Part shown: positions 19,262-27,897 of the stretch, in pieces
How the letters are laid out: each line of letters opens with the position of its first letter
How positions within the stretch are numbered: the stretch's first letter is position 1
From: CAZWFW01 sp964633445
GTDB lineage: Archaea > Undinarchaeota > CAZWFW01
DNA: 64,000 nt
Reading direction: 5' to 3'
NCBI GenBank assembly: GCA_964633445.1
Contig: CAZWFW010000001.1
Location: forward strand, 6,373 to 70,372
The notes under the pieces: generated by a model
Seen by the model: only the letters and a program-made list of their open reading frames with translations
What the model was told of the DNA's origin: nothing
Databases searched by the model: none
Made by a program: the position numbers and the translations under genes

Positions 19262-20218
19262 TCAACCAAGACTTGCTAGAAACTTTATTCTCTTAAGAGT
19301 ATTCGGATGTGTGCTAAGCAACTCCATAATTCTTTCGGCAAATCCTACTCTTATTTTCTTACTCCTTAAAGCTGCAAGCTCGTCTTCTTCAATTTTTCCA
19401 CTCATATCCATATCGATTTGCTTTAATTCAGTAATTTCGTTGTAAGCCCTTGAAACATCATTTAAAAAGAATGCCTTTAATCCCTCAACTCTCCTCAATT
19501 CGCTTTCATCACTTCTTGCGGAACCATAAACTATCTTGTAAAGCGCTGAAGCTAGAGCGCTTGGCTTATTACCAAGCTTAACACTCCCTAAATCAGCATA
19601 GTACTCTCTTATTCTTGAAGCATATAGAACGACAAGATTTGTTATTAGGTAAAATATAAATGCTGCTAACCCAATTATTATTGCTTGCGCTGGTCTTTCC
19701 TCAAATGCTGCAACATAAATACTGTTTCTTGCGATCATCCAGCAAATTAGTGGTATTGCGCTTAACATCGTAATTATTATGACATCCCTATTTTTCAAGT
19801 GCGAAATTTCGTGCCCTAAAACAGCTTTTAATTCCTCTCTATCAAGCAACTCTACTATTCCTCTTGTTACACAAACTCTACCATCTCCAACTCCTCTGCC
19901 AAATGCAAATGCGTTTGGTATGCTTAAGTTGCATATACCAACTTTAGGTTTTCTAATTTTTGCTTTTCTCGCGAGCTCTTCAACAATTTCATGCAACTCT
20001 GGGTATTCCTCTTTGCTAATATATCTTACACCCATGCTAAGCTCCACAATCTTAGGACCGATAAGATATTGGATAAAGAGAAGAAAACATGCGAAAGATA
20101 CTGCAAACGCAATGCTATAAAATCCAAAAATAACACTTACTATAGATGCTATAGCATAGAATAAAGCAAATGCTAGCATCAAAACAAAAAACATCTTTAT
20201 TCTTAGGATAAATGTCAT
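19262..20218 (-). CDS. htpX: HtpX-like membrane zinc metalloprotease (M48)
   Basis: A 318-residue protein with two N-terminal helices, the M48 zinc site HEISH (in LKAVLGHEISHLKNRDV), two further helices (VIIITMLSAIPLICWMI; AIIIGLAAFIFYLITNLVVLYA), and the downstream acidic ligand region REYYADLGSVKLG. This is the standard HtpX architecture. HtpX degrades misfolded membrane proteins. The ending STHPNTLKRIKFLASL is also typical (STHPP-like motif). It stands alone with its own promoter region, divergent from reverse gyrase. Confidence 0.93.
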   Translation of the reverse strand: MTFILRIKMFFVLMLAFALFYAIASIVSVIFGFYSIAFAVSFACFLLFIQYLIGPKIVELSMGVRYISKEEYPELHEIVEELARKAKIRKPKVGICNLSIPNAFAFGRGVGDGRVCVTRGIVELLDREELKAVLGHEISHLKNRDVIIITMLSAIPLICWMIARNSIYVAAFEERPAQAIIIGLAAFIFYLITNLVVLYASRIREYYADLGSVKLGNKPSALASALYKIVYGSARSDESELRRVEGLKAFFLNDVSRAYNEITELKQIDMDMSGKIEEDELAALRSKKIRVGFAERIMELLSTHPNTLKRIKFLASLG

Positions 20219-20494
20219 AATTTTTTAACTTAAAGTGAACTATTTAAAAATTTTTATCAATGTATGGCTGAAAGAGTTTAGCCTGCCAGATTTCTGAAAA
20301 AGTTAAAGAAAATTTGAGAAAAAGTATTTAGAAGATTGGATGATTGATGGTTTGTTGACCATGGAGTATGTAGAATACCTATGGCCCTTTAACAAGGAAA
20401 AATAACTATTTTAAAAACTTATTGCGAGTATCAGGTGTTAGTTTTTCAAACATAATAAAGTTTAAATATTTTGAGGGGATTCCAACATACAGGT
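20219..20494. other. Divergent intergenic region between htpX and reverse gyrase
   Basis: These 276 bases have no convincing gene or RNA. They hold the htpX promoter at the left end and the reverse gyrase promoter at the right end. The centre has broken coding-like stretches without a usable start; I see no repeat or hairpin of note. Confidence 0.5.
20461..20468 (+). promoter_or_regulatory. TATA box of reverse gyrase
   Basis: TTTAAATA at 20461-20468, preceded by purine-rich AATAAAG as a possible BRE, lies 27-34 bases before the ATG at 20495. Transcription would start at or very near the ATG, that is, leaderless, and this rules out the in-frame TTG at 20471 as the start. Confidence 0.6.
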
Positions 20495-23400
20495 ATGAAA
20501 GCCATTTTCAAAGACTTTTGCCCAAACTGTAATGGGGAAATAGATGATGAGAGACTTTGGCATAAAGTTCCTTGCGAAAAGTGTTTACCCTTATCTTTGG
20601 ACAAAGTTAAAAAACTAAGCGAAAATCTCAGCAATTTAGAATTTAAAGAGCTAATTTACGAGTTACTAAATGAAAGAGGAACTCTAAAGAATTATTCAAA
20701 AATATATGAGCTGGAGAGAAGGGTTGAGGAAGTTAACAAGATTTTTGAGGCATGTATAGGCAGCGGTCTTTGGTCTGCCCAGAAAGTTTGGGTAAAGAGA
20801 ATTTTAAACAAAGTAAGTTTTGCTTTGATAAGTCCTACAGGAATGGGAAAAACAACGTTTGGTATGGTAATGTCCCTTTATTTGGCAAAGCATGGTAAGA
20901 AATGTTACATAATTTTGCCAACGACGATCCTTGTTAAACAAATAAACGATAGACTTGAAGAGTTTATGGAAAAAAGCGGGGTTAGAGTTAGAGTTTTAGC
21001 ATATCATACCGAATTAAAAAAAGGCGAGAAAGAGGAGGTAAAGGAGAAGATAACTAAAGGAGAATTCGATATATTAGTAACATCAAGTCAATTCCTAGCA
21101 AGAAACTTTGAGATAATAAAAAAGCAGAGATTCTATTTCATATTTGTGGATGATGTTGACGCTTTTCTTAAAGCATCCAAAAACATTGACAGGGTTTTGT
21201 TTCTCATGGGATTTTCTGAAGATGCCATCAAAGCCGCTATGGAGATTATTAAAATTAAAAAACAGTTAGTTGTCAGGAGGGATAAAAATCTCGAAGATAA
21301 GCTAAAAACTCTTGAAAGAAGTTTGGAGGAGTTTAAGGATGTCGAAAGCATTCTTGTGGTTTCCTCAGCAACTGGTAAGGTTAAGGGCGATAAGGTAAAA
21401 GTTTTTAGAGAATTACTCAACTTTGAAGTTGGCACTGCAAGGGAAGGGGCTAGAAATATAGAGCATATTTGGCTTGAAGGCAAGCTAGAGGATATCTGTG
21501 AAATAATTAGGAAAATGGGTGGTGGTTGCTTAATATTTGTTCCTATAGATGCTGGTACAGAGCTTGCCAAGGAAATTGAGCAGTTTTTAATTTCGAAAGG
21601 AATTAACGCTAAAGCTGTTCATGCAAAAACTAAAAAGAGTGTTATTGATCGCTTTGCTAAAGGGGAAATTGATGCGTTGATAGGAGTAGCGAGTTATTAT
21701 GGTGTTATTGTGAGAGGATTGGATATTCCCGAGAGGGTTAGGTATGCAATATTTTATGGAATTCCGAAATTCAAATTCTCCTTAGAGATAAAGGAGAGGA
21801 ATCCGATTAGGGTTCTGTCCCTGCTATCTACCTTAAGGGAATTTTCAAGTAACAAAGAAAGAGTTGATAGAATGATTATAAAATTAAGAAGGATACTGTC
21901 AAAGCTGTCACCAGAGGATTTGAGGAAAGTTGAGGAAAGCCAACAGTTAAATGATTTTTTGGTGTATGTTAAGCAAGAATTTGAAAAAGCTGCTGAATTT
22001 TTGCAGAATATGCTCAAAAATAAGGAGGTTCTAGATAAAATAGGAAAAAGCCCGTATATTTCTCTAGTTAAAGAAAGTGAAGGATTATTCATAAAAATAC
22101 CTGATGTAAGAACATACATACAGGCTACAGGTAGAACTTCAAGAATGTATGCTGGTGGTATTACCAAAGGAGCTTCCTTTGTCTTTATAGATGATGAAAA
22201 GGTGTTTAATGGTTTGAAAAGGCAGCTGATATTACTTGATGAGGAGTTCAAAAGTATTGGTGAAGTTGATCTTAAGAAGATTAAGGAGGAGATAGAAAGG
22301 GATAGGAAATTGCTTACTGAAATCAGGGAGGGTAAAGTTAAAGTTGAGGCAAAAGAACCCGTTAAATCTTGTTTGTTTATTGTTGAATCCCCAAACAAAG
22401 CAAAAACAATTGCAAATTTCTTTGGTAGACCATCTAAGCGTAGAATTGGTGAATTGGTTGCTTATGAAACACATACTGGAGATTTCGCTTTAACAATAAT
22501 TGCAACTGGTGGACATATTTTAGATTTAGCTCATGATGGTATATATGGGGTTAAGAGGGTTAATGGTAAATTTATTCCGATCTACACGACAATTAAAAAA
22601 TGTAGGAAATGTAATGAGCAATTTGTTGAGGGTGATGTATGCCCGAATAAGAAATGCAATTCAAAGGACATATTTGATAGCAGGTATACAATTGAAGCAT
22701 TAAGGCATCTTGCAGATGAAATAGGATATGTTATAGTCGGTACAGATGCTGATTCGGAAGGTGAGAAAATTGCTTGGGATGTAGCAACATTAATCGCACC
22801 TTTTGCAAAAGAAATAAAGAGAGCTGAGTTTCACGAGGTTACTAGGAGAGCTATTTTGAACGCTTTGGAAAATCCAAGAGAAATTGACGAATTTAGGGTT
22901 AACGCTCAAATTGTAAGGCGTATTGAGGATAGGTGGATTGGCTTCTACTTAAGCCAAGATTTATGGAGAATATTTGAAAAGGGTTGGCTTTCGGCTGGTA
23001 GGGTGCAAACGCCAGTACTTGGCTGGGTAATTGAGTTTGAGAAGCTTGCAAGAAAGAAGAAGTCAGTAGTTAGGATAGTACTTGAGAATGATGCTGTTGT
23101 GGATTTTGAGTTTAAAAACATTAGACAGGCTAAGAAATTTGCTGAAGATGTTGAGGAAGCGTATGTGGAAATACTTGAGGAGAAAGAGGAGAAAATAAAG
23201 CCGAATCCCCCATATACAACTGATACTTTACTAAGGGACGCTTCTCGCTTCTTCAGACTTGATGCTCCAAAGGTTATGCAAATTGCGCAGGATCTTTTCG
23301 AGGCTGGGTTATGCTTGACACCAGACACCTACGTAATTATGCATGATGGAAGTATTAAGAAGATAGGCGATATCTCCGAAAATGAAAATGTTTTGGGCTT

Positions 23401-25564
23401 GAACAATCTACATGAGATGCCTGCAAAGGTACTAAGGTTTTGGAAGATACCGTATAAAGGTGTGATCAAAGAAATAGTGCTTGAGAATAATTATAGCATA
23501 AAGGCTACTCCAGATCACGGAATTTTTGTTTACAGAGATGGTAAATTTGGTTGGGTTTCAGCTAAGAATGTAAGGGTTGGAGATTATGTGGCAGTAGCTT
23601 TCAATGTCAACATTAAAAGAGAAAGCTTAGGTTTACTCGAATTATTGGCGAAGCTTGGAATATTGGATATATGCGTCGAATTCAAGAAAGATTCAAAACT
23701 ATTTGAAAAGCTTAAAAAGAGAGTTGATGGAAGTAAGGCAAGTGCAAAATATAAGTATATGGGAAGCAGGGCAATTCCTTTAAAGTATTTAGATAAATGG
23801 GGCATTGATCTAAAAGCCGTTGAAAGGGAAGCAACCACCATTTCCAAGCAGAGATCCTCAGCTGAAAAAATTCCAATTTTTAAATTAAATAGCGATTTTT
23901 GGTACTTCGTTGGACTGGTTATGGGTGGTGGAACAATCGAAGAAGAGAAAATTGTAATATCTCAAAAAGATGCTAAGGAAATCAAAAGGATACTTGAAAA
24001 TGTGTTTCCATTTGCCAATGTGAGGATTGCTGGCACGCAAGTTTACCTTGCTAATTCGATTATAGCAGAGATTTTAAGAAAACTGGATGTAAGGGGCAAG
24101 TTAAATGGTTTAGTGTTTTCACTGCCAGAGGATTGCATAAATGCTATGATAGCTGGATATATTGATGCTGATGATAGCATTTCGTTGAAGTTTGACAAGA
24201 AATGTTGTAAAAACAATCTTAGAATTGTTATAAGTAATAAAGAAAGGGAAAAAATTGAGAAAATTGGATATTACCTATGCTTGATTGGTATTTTGAACAC
24301 ATTGCATAAGGATGAAAAAACAGGTATTTGGAAACTAATTTTAGGCAATAAATCGCTTAAGACGTTTAAAAAGAAGATTGGTAAACATCTTAGAACTAGG
24401 AGAAAGATTTTTGAGAAAGCATACAAAGCATGCGCAAGTGAGCATCTAGAGTCAGATTTTGTTCCGTTTAGTAAATTTTTCAAGTTACTTAAATTTGGGA
24501 AAGGTGTTGAGGGTAGAATTCTCAAAGAACTTTGCACTGATGCTCGAAATTTGGATGACTGTGCATGTATACAAAGAGAAAAGCTTAAGAAGGTAGTTAA
24601 ATTGGCTGAAGACACTGATGTTAAGACATTTTTGCTTGAACTGTTAAATGCCAATGTTTCATGGGTTAGAGTGAAGGAGGTTAGGAATAGGCAATATAAC
24701 GGATATGTTTACGATATAACAACTGCAACATCAAACTTCTTTGCTAATGCGATACTTAACCACAACTGCACCTATCACCGTACAGATTCAACAAGAGTAT
24801 CAAAGGAAGGTTTGAACGTTGCTAGGGAATTGGTTGAGGAAAGTTTTGGCAAGGAATATTTCAAAGCAAGAATTTGGTATATGGAAGGTGCCCATGAGTG
24901 CATAAGGCCCACAAAACCACTTACGAGAGAGTATCTCGAGGAGTTGATTAATACTGGCGCGCTAACATTGCCTAGACAATTAACCTTTTGGCATCTTGTA
25001 GTTTATGAGCTCATTGTGAATAGATTTATGGCAAGTCAGATGAGAGAGGCTAGAGTTGTTAAACAGAAAGTAAAAGTAAGTGTTAAAGATGTTGAAAAAG
25101 AAGTTGAAGGATACGCTAAGGTAGCTGATGAAAGTTTCCTAAAGATAACTAAGGTACCAATGATACCCGAGTTTAGGAATGGTAGGGTAAAAGTTAAAGA
25201 TGTAAAGGTAATGAGGGTACCATCATCCAAGTTGCTTACGCAAGCGGATCTCGTTGCTTTAATGAAGGAGAGGGGTATAGGTAGGCCATCAACCTATGCT
25301 ACAATAATTGCTAAATTGTTCAAAAGGGGTTACCTTTACGAGCTTGGTAAGGAGAAGAGGATTAATAAAATTGTGGCAAGGAAAATTGGCAAGGAAGTTT
25401 TTCAGTATTTGATTAGCAATTATCCTCATTTAATTAGCGAGGAGCGTACAAGGAAACTTGAGGAGGATATGGATATGATAGAGGAGGGTAAGAAAGATTA
25501 TCAGGAAGTTCTAAATGAAATTTACAAGGAAATCTTTGAGCCAGAAATACTCAAGCAATATTAA
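20495..25564 (+). CDS. rgy: Reverse gyrase with in-frame intein
   Basis: Reverse gyrase introduces positive supercoils and is a hallmark of hyperthermophiles. From ATG 20495 the precursor is 1689 residues; removal of the 485-residue intein leaves 1204, a normal size. Visible in order: N-terminal Cys4 zinc finger (C9, C12, C27, C30); helicase Walker A PTGMGKTT (about 114-121), motif II DDVD (about 218) and SSAT; Toprim VESPNKAKT (about 630); a second zinc finger CRKCNEQF...CPNKKC; GTDADSEGEK with the catalytic acidic residues; and the topoisomerase Tyr (Y1427 in the precursor, 942 after splicing) in CTYHRTDSTR. The intein interrupts just before that catalytic motif. Single-gene unit. Confidence 0.97.
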   Translation: MKAIFKDFCPNCNGEIDDERLWHKVPCEKCLPLSLDKVKKLSENLSNLEFKELIYELLNERGTLKNYSKIYELERRVEEVNKIFEACIGSGLWSAQKVWVKRILNKVSFALISPTGMGKTTFGMVMSLYLAKHGKKCYIILPTTILVKQINDRLEEFMEKSGVRVRVLAYHTELKKGEKEEVKEKITKGEFDILVTSSQFLARNFEIIKKQRFYFIFVDDVDAFLKASKNIDRVLFLMGFSEDAIKAAMEIIKIKKQLVVRRDKNLEDKLKTLERSLEEFKDVESILVVSSATGKVKGDKVKVFRELLNFEVGTAREGARNIEHIWLEGKLEDICEIIRKMGGGCLIFVPIDAGTELAKEIEQFLISKGINAKAVHAKTKKSVIDRFAKGEIDALIGVASYYGVIVRGLDIPERVRYAIFYGIPKFKFSLEIKERNPIRVLSLLSTLREFSSNKERVDRMIIKLRRILSKLSPEDLRKVEESQQLNDFLVYVKQEFEKAAEFLQNMLKNKEVLDKIGKSPYISLVKESEGLFIKIPDVRTYIQATGRTSRMYAGGITKGASFVFIDDEKVFNGLKRQLILLDEEFKSIGEVDLKKIKEEIERDRKLLTEIREGKVKVEAKEPVKSCLFIVESPNKAKTIANFFGRPSKRRIGELVAYETHTGDFALTIIATGGHILDLAHDGIYGVKRVNGKFIPIYTTIKKCRKCNEQFVEGDVCPNKKCNSKDIFDSRYTIEALRHLADEIGYVIVGTDADSEGEKIAWDVATLIAPFAKEIKRAEFHEVTRRAILNALENPREIDEFRVNAQIVRRIEDRWIGFYLSQDLWRIFEKGWLSAGRVQTPVLGWVIEFEKLARKKKSVVRIVLENDAVVDFEFKNIRQAKKFAEDVEEAYVEILEEKEEKIKPNPPYTTDTLLRDASRFFRLDAPKVMQIAQDLFEAGLCLTPDTYVIMHDGSIKKIGDISENENVLGLNNLHEMPAKVLRFWKIPYKGVIKEIVLENNYSIKATPDHGIFVYRDGKFGWVSAKNVRVGDYVAVAFNVNIKRESLGLLELLAKLGILDICVEFKKDSKLFEKLKKRVDGSKASAKYKYMGSRAIPLKYLDKWGIDLKAVEREATTISKQRSSAEKIPIFKLNSDFWYFVGLVMGGGTIEEEKIVISQKDAKEIKRILENVFPFANVRIAGTQVYLANSIIAEILRKLDVRGKLNGLVFSLPEDCINAMIAGYIDADDSISLKFDKKCCKNNLRIVISNKEREKIEKIGYYLCLIGILNTLHKDEKTGIWKLILGNKSLKTFKKKIGKHLRTRRKIFEKAYKACASEHLESDFVPFSKFFKLLKFGKGVEGRILKELCTDARNLDDCACIQREKLKKVVKLAEDTDVKTFLLELLNANVSWVRVKEVRNRQYNGYVYDITTATSNFFANAILNHNCTYHRTDSTRVSKEGLNVARELVEESFGKEYFKARIWYMEGAHECIRPTKPLTREYLEELINTGALTLPRQLTFWHLVVYELIVNRFMASQMREARVVKQKVKVSVKDVEKEVEGYAKVADESFLKITKVPMIPEFRNGRVKVKDVKVMRVPSSKLLTQADLVALMKERGIGRPSTYATIIAKLFKRGYLYELGKEKRINKIVARKIGKEVFQYLISNYPHLISEERTRKLEEDMDMIEEGKKDYQEVLNEIYKEIFEPEILKQY
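23312..24766 (+). other. Intein in reverse gyrase, LAGLIDADG type, probably endonuclease-impaired
   Basis: A 485-residue intein begins with Cys (CLTPDTYVIMHDGSIKKIGD, block A) and ends FFANAILNHN (blocks F/G), followed by the extein Cys of CTYHRTD. Block B has TPDHGIF with Thr and His. All splicing residues are present: Cys1, penultimate His, terminal Asn and Cys+1. The endonuclease region has two LAGLIDADG-like motifs. The second, AGYIDADDS, keeps the catalytic Asp. The first reads VGLVMGGGT, where a Gly replaces the catalytic Asp, so homing cleavage is probably weakened or lost. The insertion site at the active-site tyrosine motif is a known position for reverse gyrase inteins. Confidence 0.92.
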
Positions 25565-25602
25565 GTTTATGACATAATCACTAGAACGGATTTGAAGCTT
25601 AT

Positions 25603-25662
25603 CGTTAACATCGTTAAGAATGTTAAGTTTATTATCGTTAAGTAAAATTTAAGTAGTGTTAA
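25603..25662 (+). repeat. 60-bp GTTAA-array repeat, upstream copy (putative operator/promoter)
   Basis: This 60-bp unit holds five GTTAA motifs starting at 25604, 25613, 25622, 25637 and 25658. A matching unit lies at 26969-27028 (54 of 60 positions equal by my count), with identical spacing, and all five GTTAA cores are kept. A TATA-like TTTAAGTA (25648-25655) sits between the last two motifs, 24-31 bases before the ATG at 25679, so a protein bound here would overlap the promoter. Confidence 0.75.
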
Positions 25663-25678
25663 GTTAATTTGATTTTTT

Positions 25679-26968
25679 ATGAGGCTAGAGGAATTCTTTA
25701 AATTGATTGAAAATGGAGAAAGTGAGAGAATAGAGTTTAAGGAGAAAGTAACGAAAAATATTGCTGAGGAGATAGTTGCATTTGCAAACTCTTTGGGAGG
25801 TTACTTGTTAATAGGAGTGAAAGACGATAAAACACTTGTAGGTCTTAATACTAAAGAATTGCAAGAGGCCAAAAGATTCATATCTAATTGCCTAGCGAAT
25901 ATTGCTCCACCCATAACAGTAAAATTTCATGAAGTGAGAATAAATAGAAAGAGTTTTCTAATAGTGGAAGTTCCAAAATCAAAATATATTTGTTCCATTG
26001 GTGGTATAGCCTACATTAGAGTTGGCACATCCAAAAGACCTTTATCAATTCAAGAAACACTAACTTTAGGCGCAGAAATTCTACTTTTTCCCTTCGATAA
26101 AACACCAACAAAAATTCCTGCAAAATTAATCTGGGAAGATGCCTTGAAGAGGTACGAAAGAGGTTTGAAGGAGAGAAATATTAAGGTAAGCGATATCTAC
26201 TATCATTTAAAAAAATTGGATGTAATTATATCAAAGAAAGGTAGAGATTTCTTGACATTTGGAGGTGCCTTAATTTTCCTTGAAAACCCCCAAGAATATT
26301 TTCCACAGAGTTACTTAAGGGTTTGCTTTGAAGAAGGTTACACAAGAATCTCAGGCCCTCTATGGAAAATTATTGACAAGTTTGTGGAAGCTTTCTTTAA
26401 GCAAGAGATCCTTAGATATGTGCTAAAAGGATTTAGGAGAATAGATTATGAAATGTTGCCAGCAAGGATTTTAAGAGAAGGTGTAACTAACGCTTTGATT
26501 CATAGAAATTATACAATATCCTCTGAAACTTTTGTTTCCTTAGAAAGCAACGCTATCAAAATAAAGAATCCTGGAGCCTTTCCTCCTGGAGTTACCCCTG
26601 AGGATCCTCATCCTGTGGCGAGAAATCCACTAATATATGAATTGATGTTTAATATGGGTTACATAGAGAAGCAAGGTGCTGGGGTAAAAATGATATTTGA
26701 AGAAGCGAGAAAAAATCCTTATTTGGATGTTGAATATAAGATTTCGCCAAACTTCACAACATTGCTATTAAAATTTAAGGTTGAGCTAGATGAAGTCGAT
26801 AAGAAAATACTAGACGCCTTAATTGGTCCAAAATCTTCAAGTGAGATTGCTAGAATTGTAGGATTAAGCAAACCAGCTGTAATTAATAGGCTAAACAGAC
26901 TAATTGATGCCAAACTTGTTAAAAGGATTGGAAGTGGGGCAAAAACCAAATATAGGTTAACAAGTTAA
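25679..26968 (+). CDS. AlbA_2-domain transcriptional regulator with C-terminal winged helix
   Basis: A 429-residue COG2865-type protein. The N-terminus contains the AlbA_2 (Schlafen-AlbA) pattern: ESERIEFKEKVTKNIAEEIV, then FANSLGGYLLIGVKDDKTLVGL and VEVPKSKYICSIGGIAYIRVG. The middle has the ATP-binding-like block LREGVTNALIHRNYT and IKIKNPGAFPPGV. The C-terminal 60 residues form a helix-turn-helix (SSEIARIVGLSKPAVINRLNRLIDAKLVKRIG). Members bind DNA and often regulate their own locus. Both flanks carry the same 60-bp GTTAA array, and the stop codon ends one base before the downstream copy, consistent with autoregulation and control of the adjacent thiM. Confidence 0.85.
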   Translation: MRLEEFFKLIENGESERIEFKEKVTKNIAEEIVAFANSLGGYLLIGVKDDKTLVGLNTKELQEAKRFISNCLANIAPPITVKFHEVRINRKSFLIVEVPKSKYICSIGGIAYIRVGTSKRPLSIQETLTLGAEILLFPFDKTPTKIPAKLIWEDALKRYERGLKERNIKVSDIYYHLKKLDVIISKKGRDFLTFGGALIFLENPQEYFPQSYLRVCFEEGYTRISGPLWKIIDKFVEAFFKQEILRYVLKGFRRIDYEMLPARILREGVTNALIHRNYTISSETFVSLESNAIKIKNPGAFPPGVTPEDPHPVARNPLIYELMFNMGYIEKQGAGVKMIFEEARKNPYLDVEYKISPNFTTLLLKFKVELDEVDKKILDALIGPKSSSEIARIVGLSKPAVINRLNRLIDAKLVKRIGSGAKTKYRLTS

Positions 26969-27028
26969 CGTTAACATCGTTAAGAGTGTTAAATTTTCTA
27001 GCGTTAAGTAAAATTTGAGTAGTGTTAA
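26969..27028 (+). repeat. 60-bp GTTAA-array repeat, downstream copy, ahead of thiM
   Basis: Second copy of the unit at 25603-25662. The GTTAA motifs start at 26970, 26979, 26988, 27003 and 27024, exactly the spacing of the first copy; the differing positions fall outside the cores. It lies between the regulator stop and the thiM start. Confidence 0.75.
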
Positions 27029-27084
27029 AAATAGTAAGCTTAAATGGAAGAATAGTTTTTATTTAAATATTGTTTTTTAAGTTA

Positions 27085-27897
27085 ATGAATGTAGAAATTT
27101 CGCTAGAAAAAGATTTAAGCCTAATAAGAAAAAATAAGCCGCTAATCCTCCACTTAGTTAATTATGTTGCTATGAACGATTGCGCAAATGTTACGCTTGC
27201 TTTGCATGCTTCTCCAATAATGACAAGCTATGAGGACGAAATTAAGGAAATTGTTAGCAAATCTGATTCTCTTTATATAAACATTGGCACACCAACAAGA
27301 AGAATAATTGATGTTATTAAACAAGCATGCAAAGTCGCAAATGAAAATAAAAAGCCAATAATTCTTGACCCTGTTGGAGTTGGGGCTACTAAGGCAAGAA
27401 CTAGTTTTGTTCATTATTTACTCAAGAATTATGAAATAGATGTTTTGAAAGGCAACTATGGCGAAATTTGCTCAGTTGCTGGCTTAAATAATGCTATGAA
27501 GGGTGTCGACTCCTTAGAAATTAATGAAAAAATTGTTTTAAGAAGTTGCAAAGAAATTGCTAGGGAATATAGTATTTGTGTTGTAGCTACTGGTGAAAAG
27601 GATTTTGTTGTTGATAAAAATGAAAATGCTTATGTAGTGTTAAATGGTCATGAGATGCTTAGCATGCTCACAGGTAGCGGATGCATGCTTGGTAGCGTAA
27701 TTGCCTGCTTTTTAACAACACAAAAGCCATTAAATGCTTGCTTAGAGGGATTAGTAGTTTTTAATGTCAGCGCTGAAATTGCTGCGAAGCATGCTAATGG
27801 TTTGGGTAGTTTTAAAGTAAGATTGCTCGATGAAATATCAAATGTTGATACTGAGCAAATTAAGAAACTTGCAAGGATTAAAGTTTGCCAGTTTTAA
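27085..27897 (+). CDS. thiM: Hydroxyethylthiazole kinase ThiM
   Basis: ThiM phosphorylates the thiazole moiety for thiamine salvage. The ribokinase-like fold is clear: LVNYVAMNDCANVTLALHAS near the N-terminus (substrate site), NIGTPTRRIID, IILDPVGVGATKAR, DVLKGNYGEI, VVATGEKDFV, and the anion-hole/catalytic motif MLTGSGCMLGS near residue 205. I place the start at ATG 27085 rather than an upstream TTG. Length (270 residues) matches the family. No other thiamine gene is visible. The 3' end overlaps the convergent gene by four bases. The GTTAA array upstream suggests control by the preceding regulator. Confidence 0.95.
   Translation: MNVEISLEKDLSLIRKNKPLILHLVNYVAMNDCANVTLALHASPIMTSYEDEIKEIVSKSDSLYINIGTPTRRIIDVIKQACKVANENKKPIILDPVGVGATKARTSFVHYLLKNYEIDVLKGNYGEICSVAGLNNAMKGVDSLEINEKIVLRSCKEIAREYSICVVATGEKDFVVDKNENAYVVLNGHEMLSMLTGSGCMLGSVIACFLTTQKPLNACLEGLVVFNVSAEIAAKHANGLGSFKVRLLDEISNVDTEQIKKLARIKVCQF

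Noticed and set aside
20471..20494. In-frame TTG start for reverse gyrase, eight codons upstream
   Set aside because: The TATA box at 20461-20468 places transcription start at about the ATG, so the TTG would not be transcribed.
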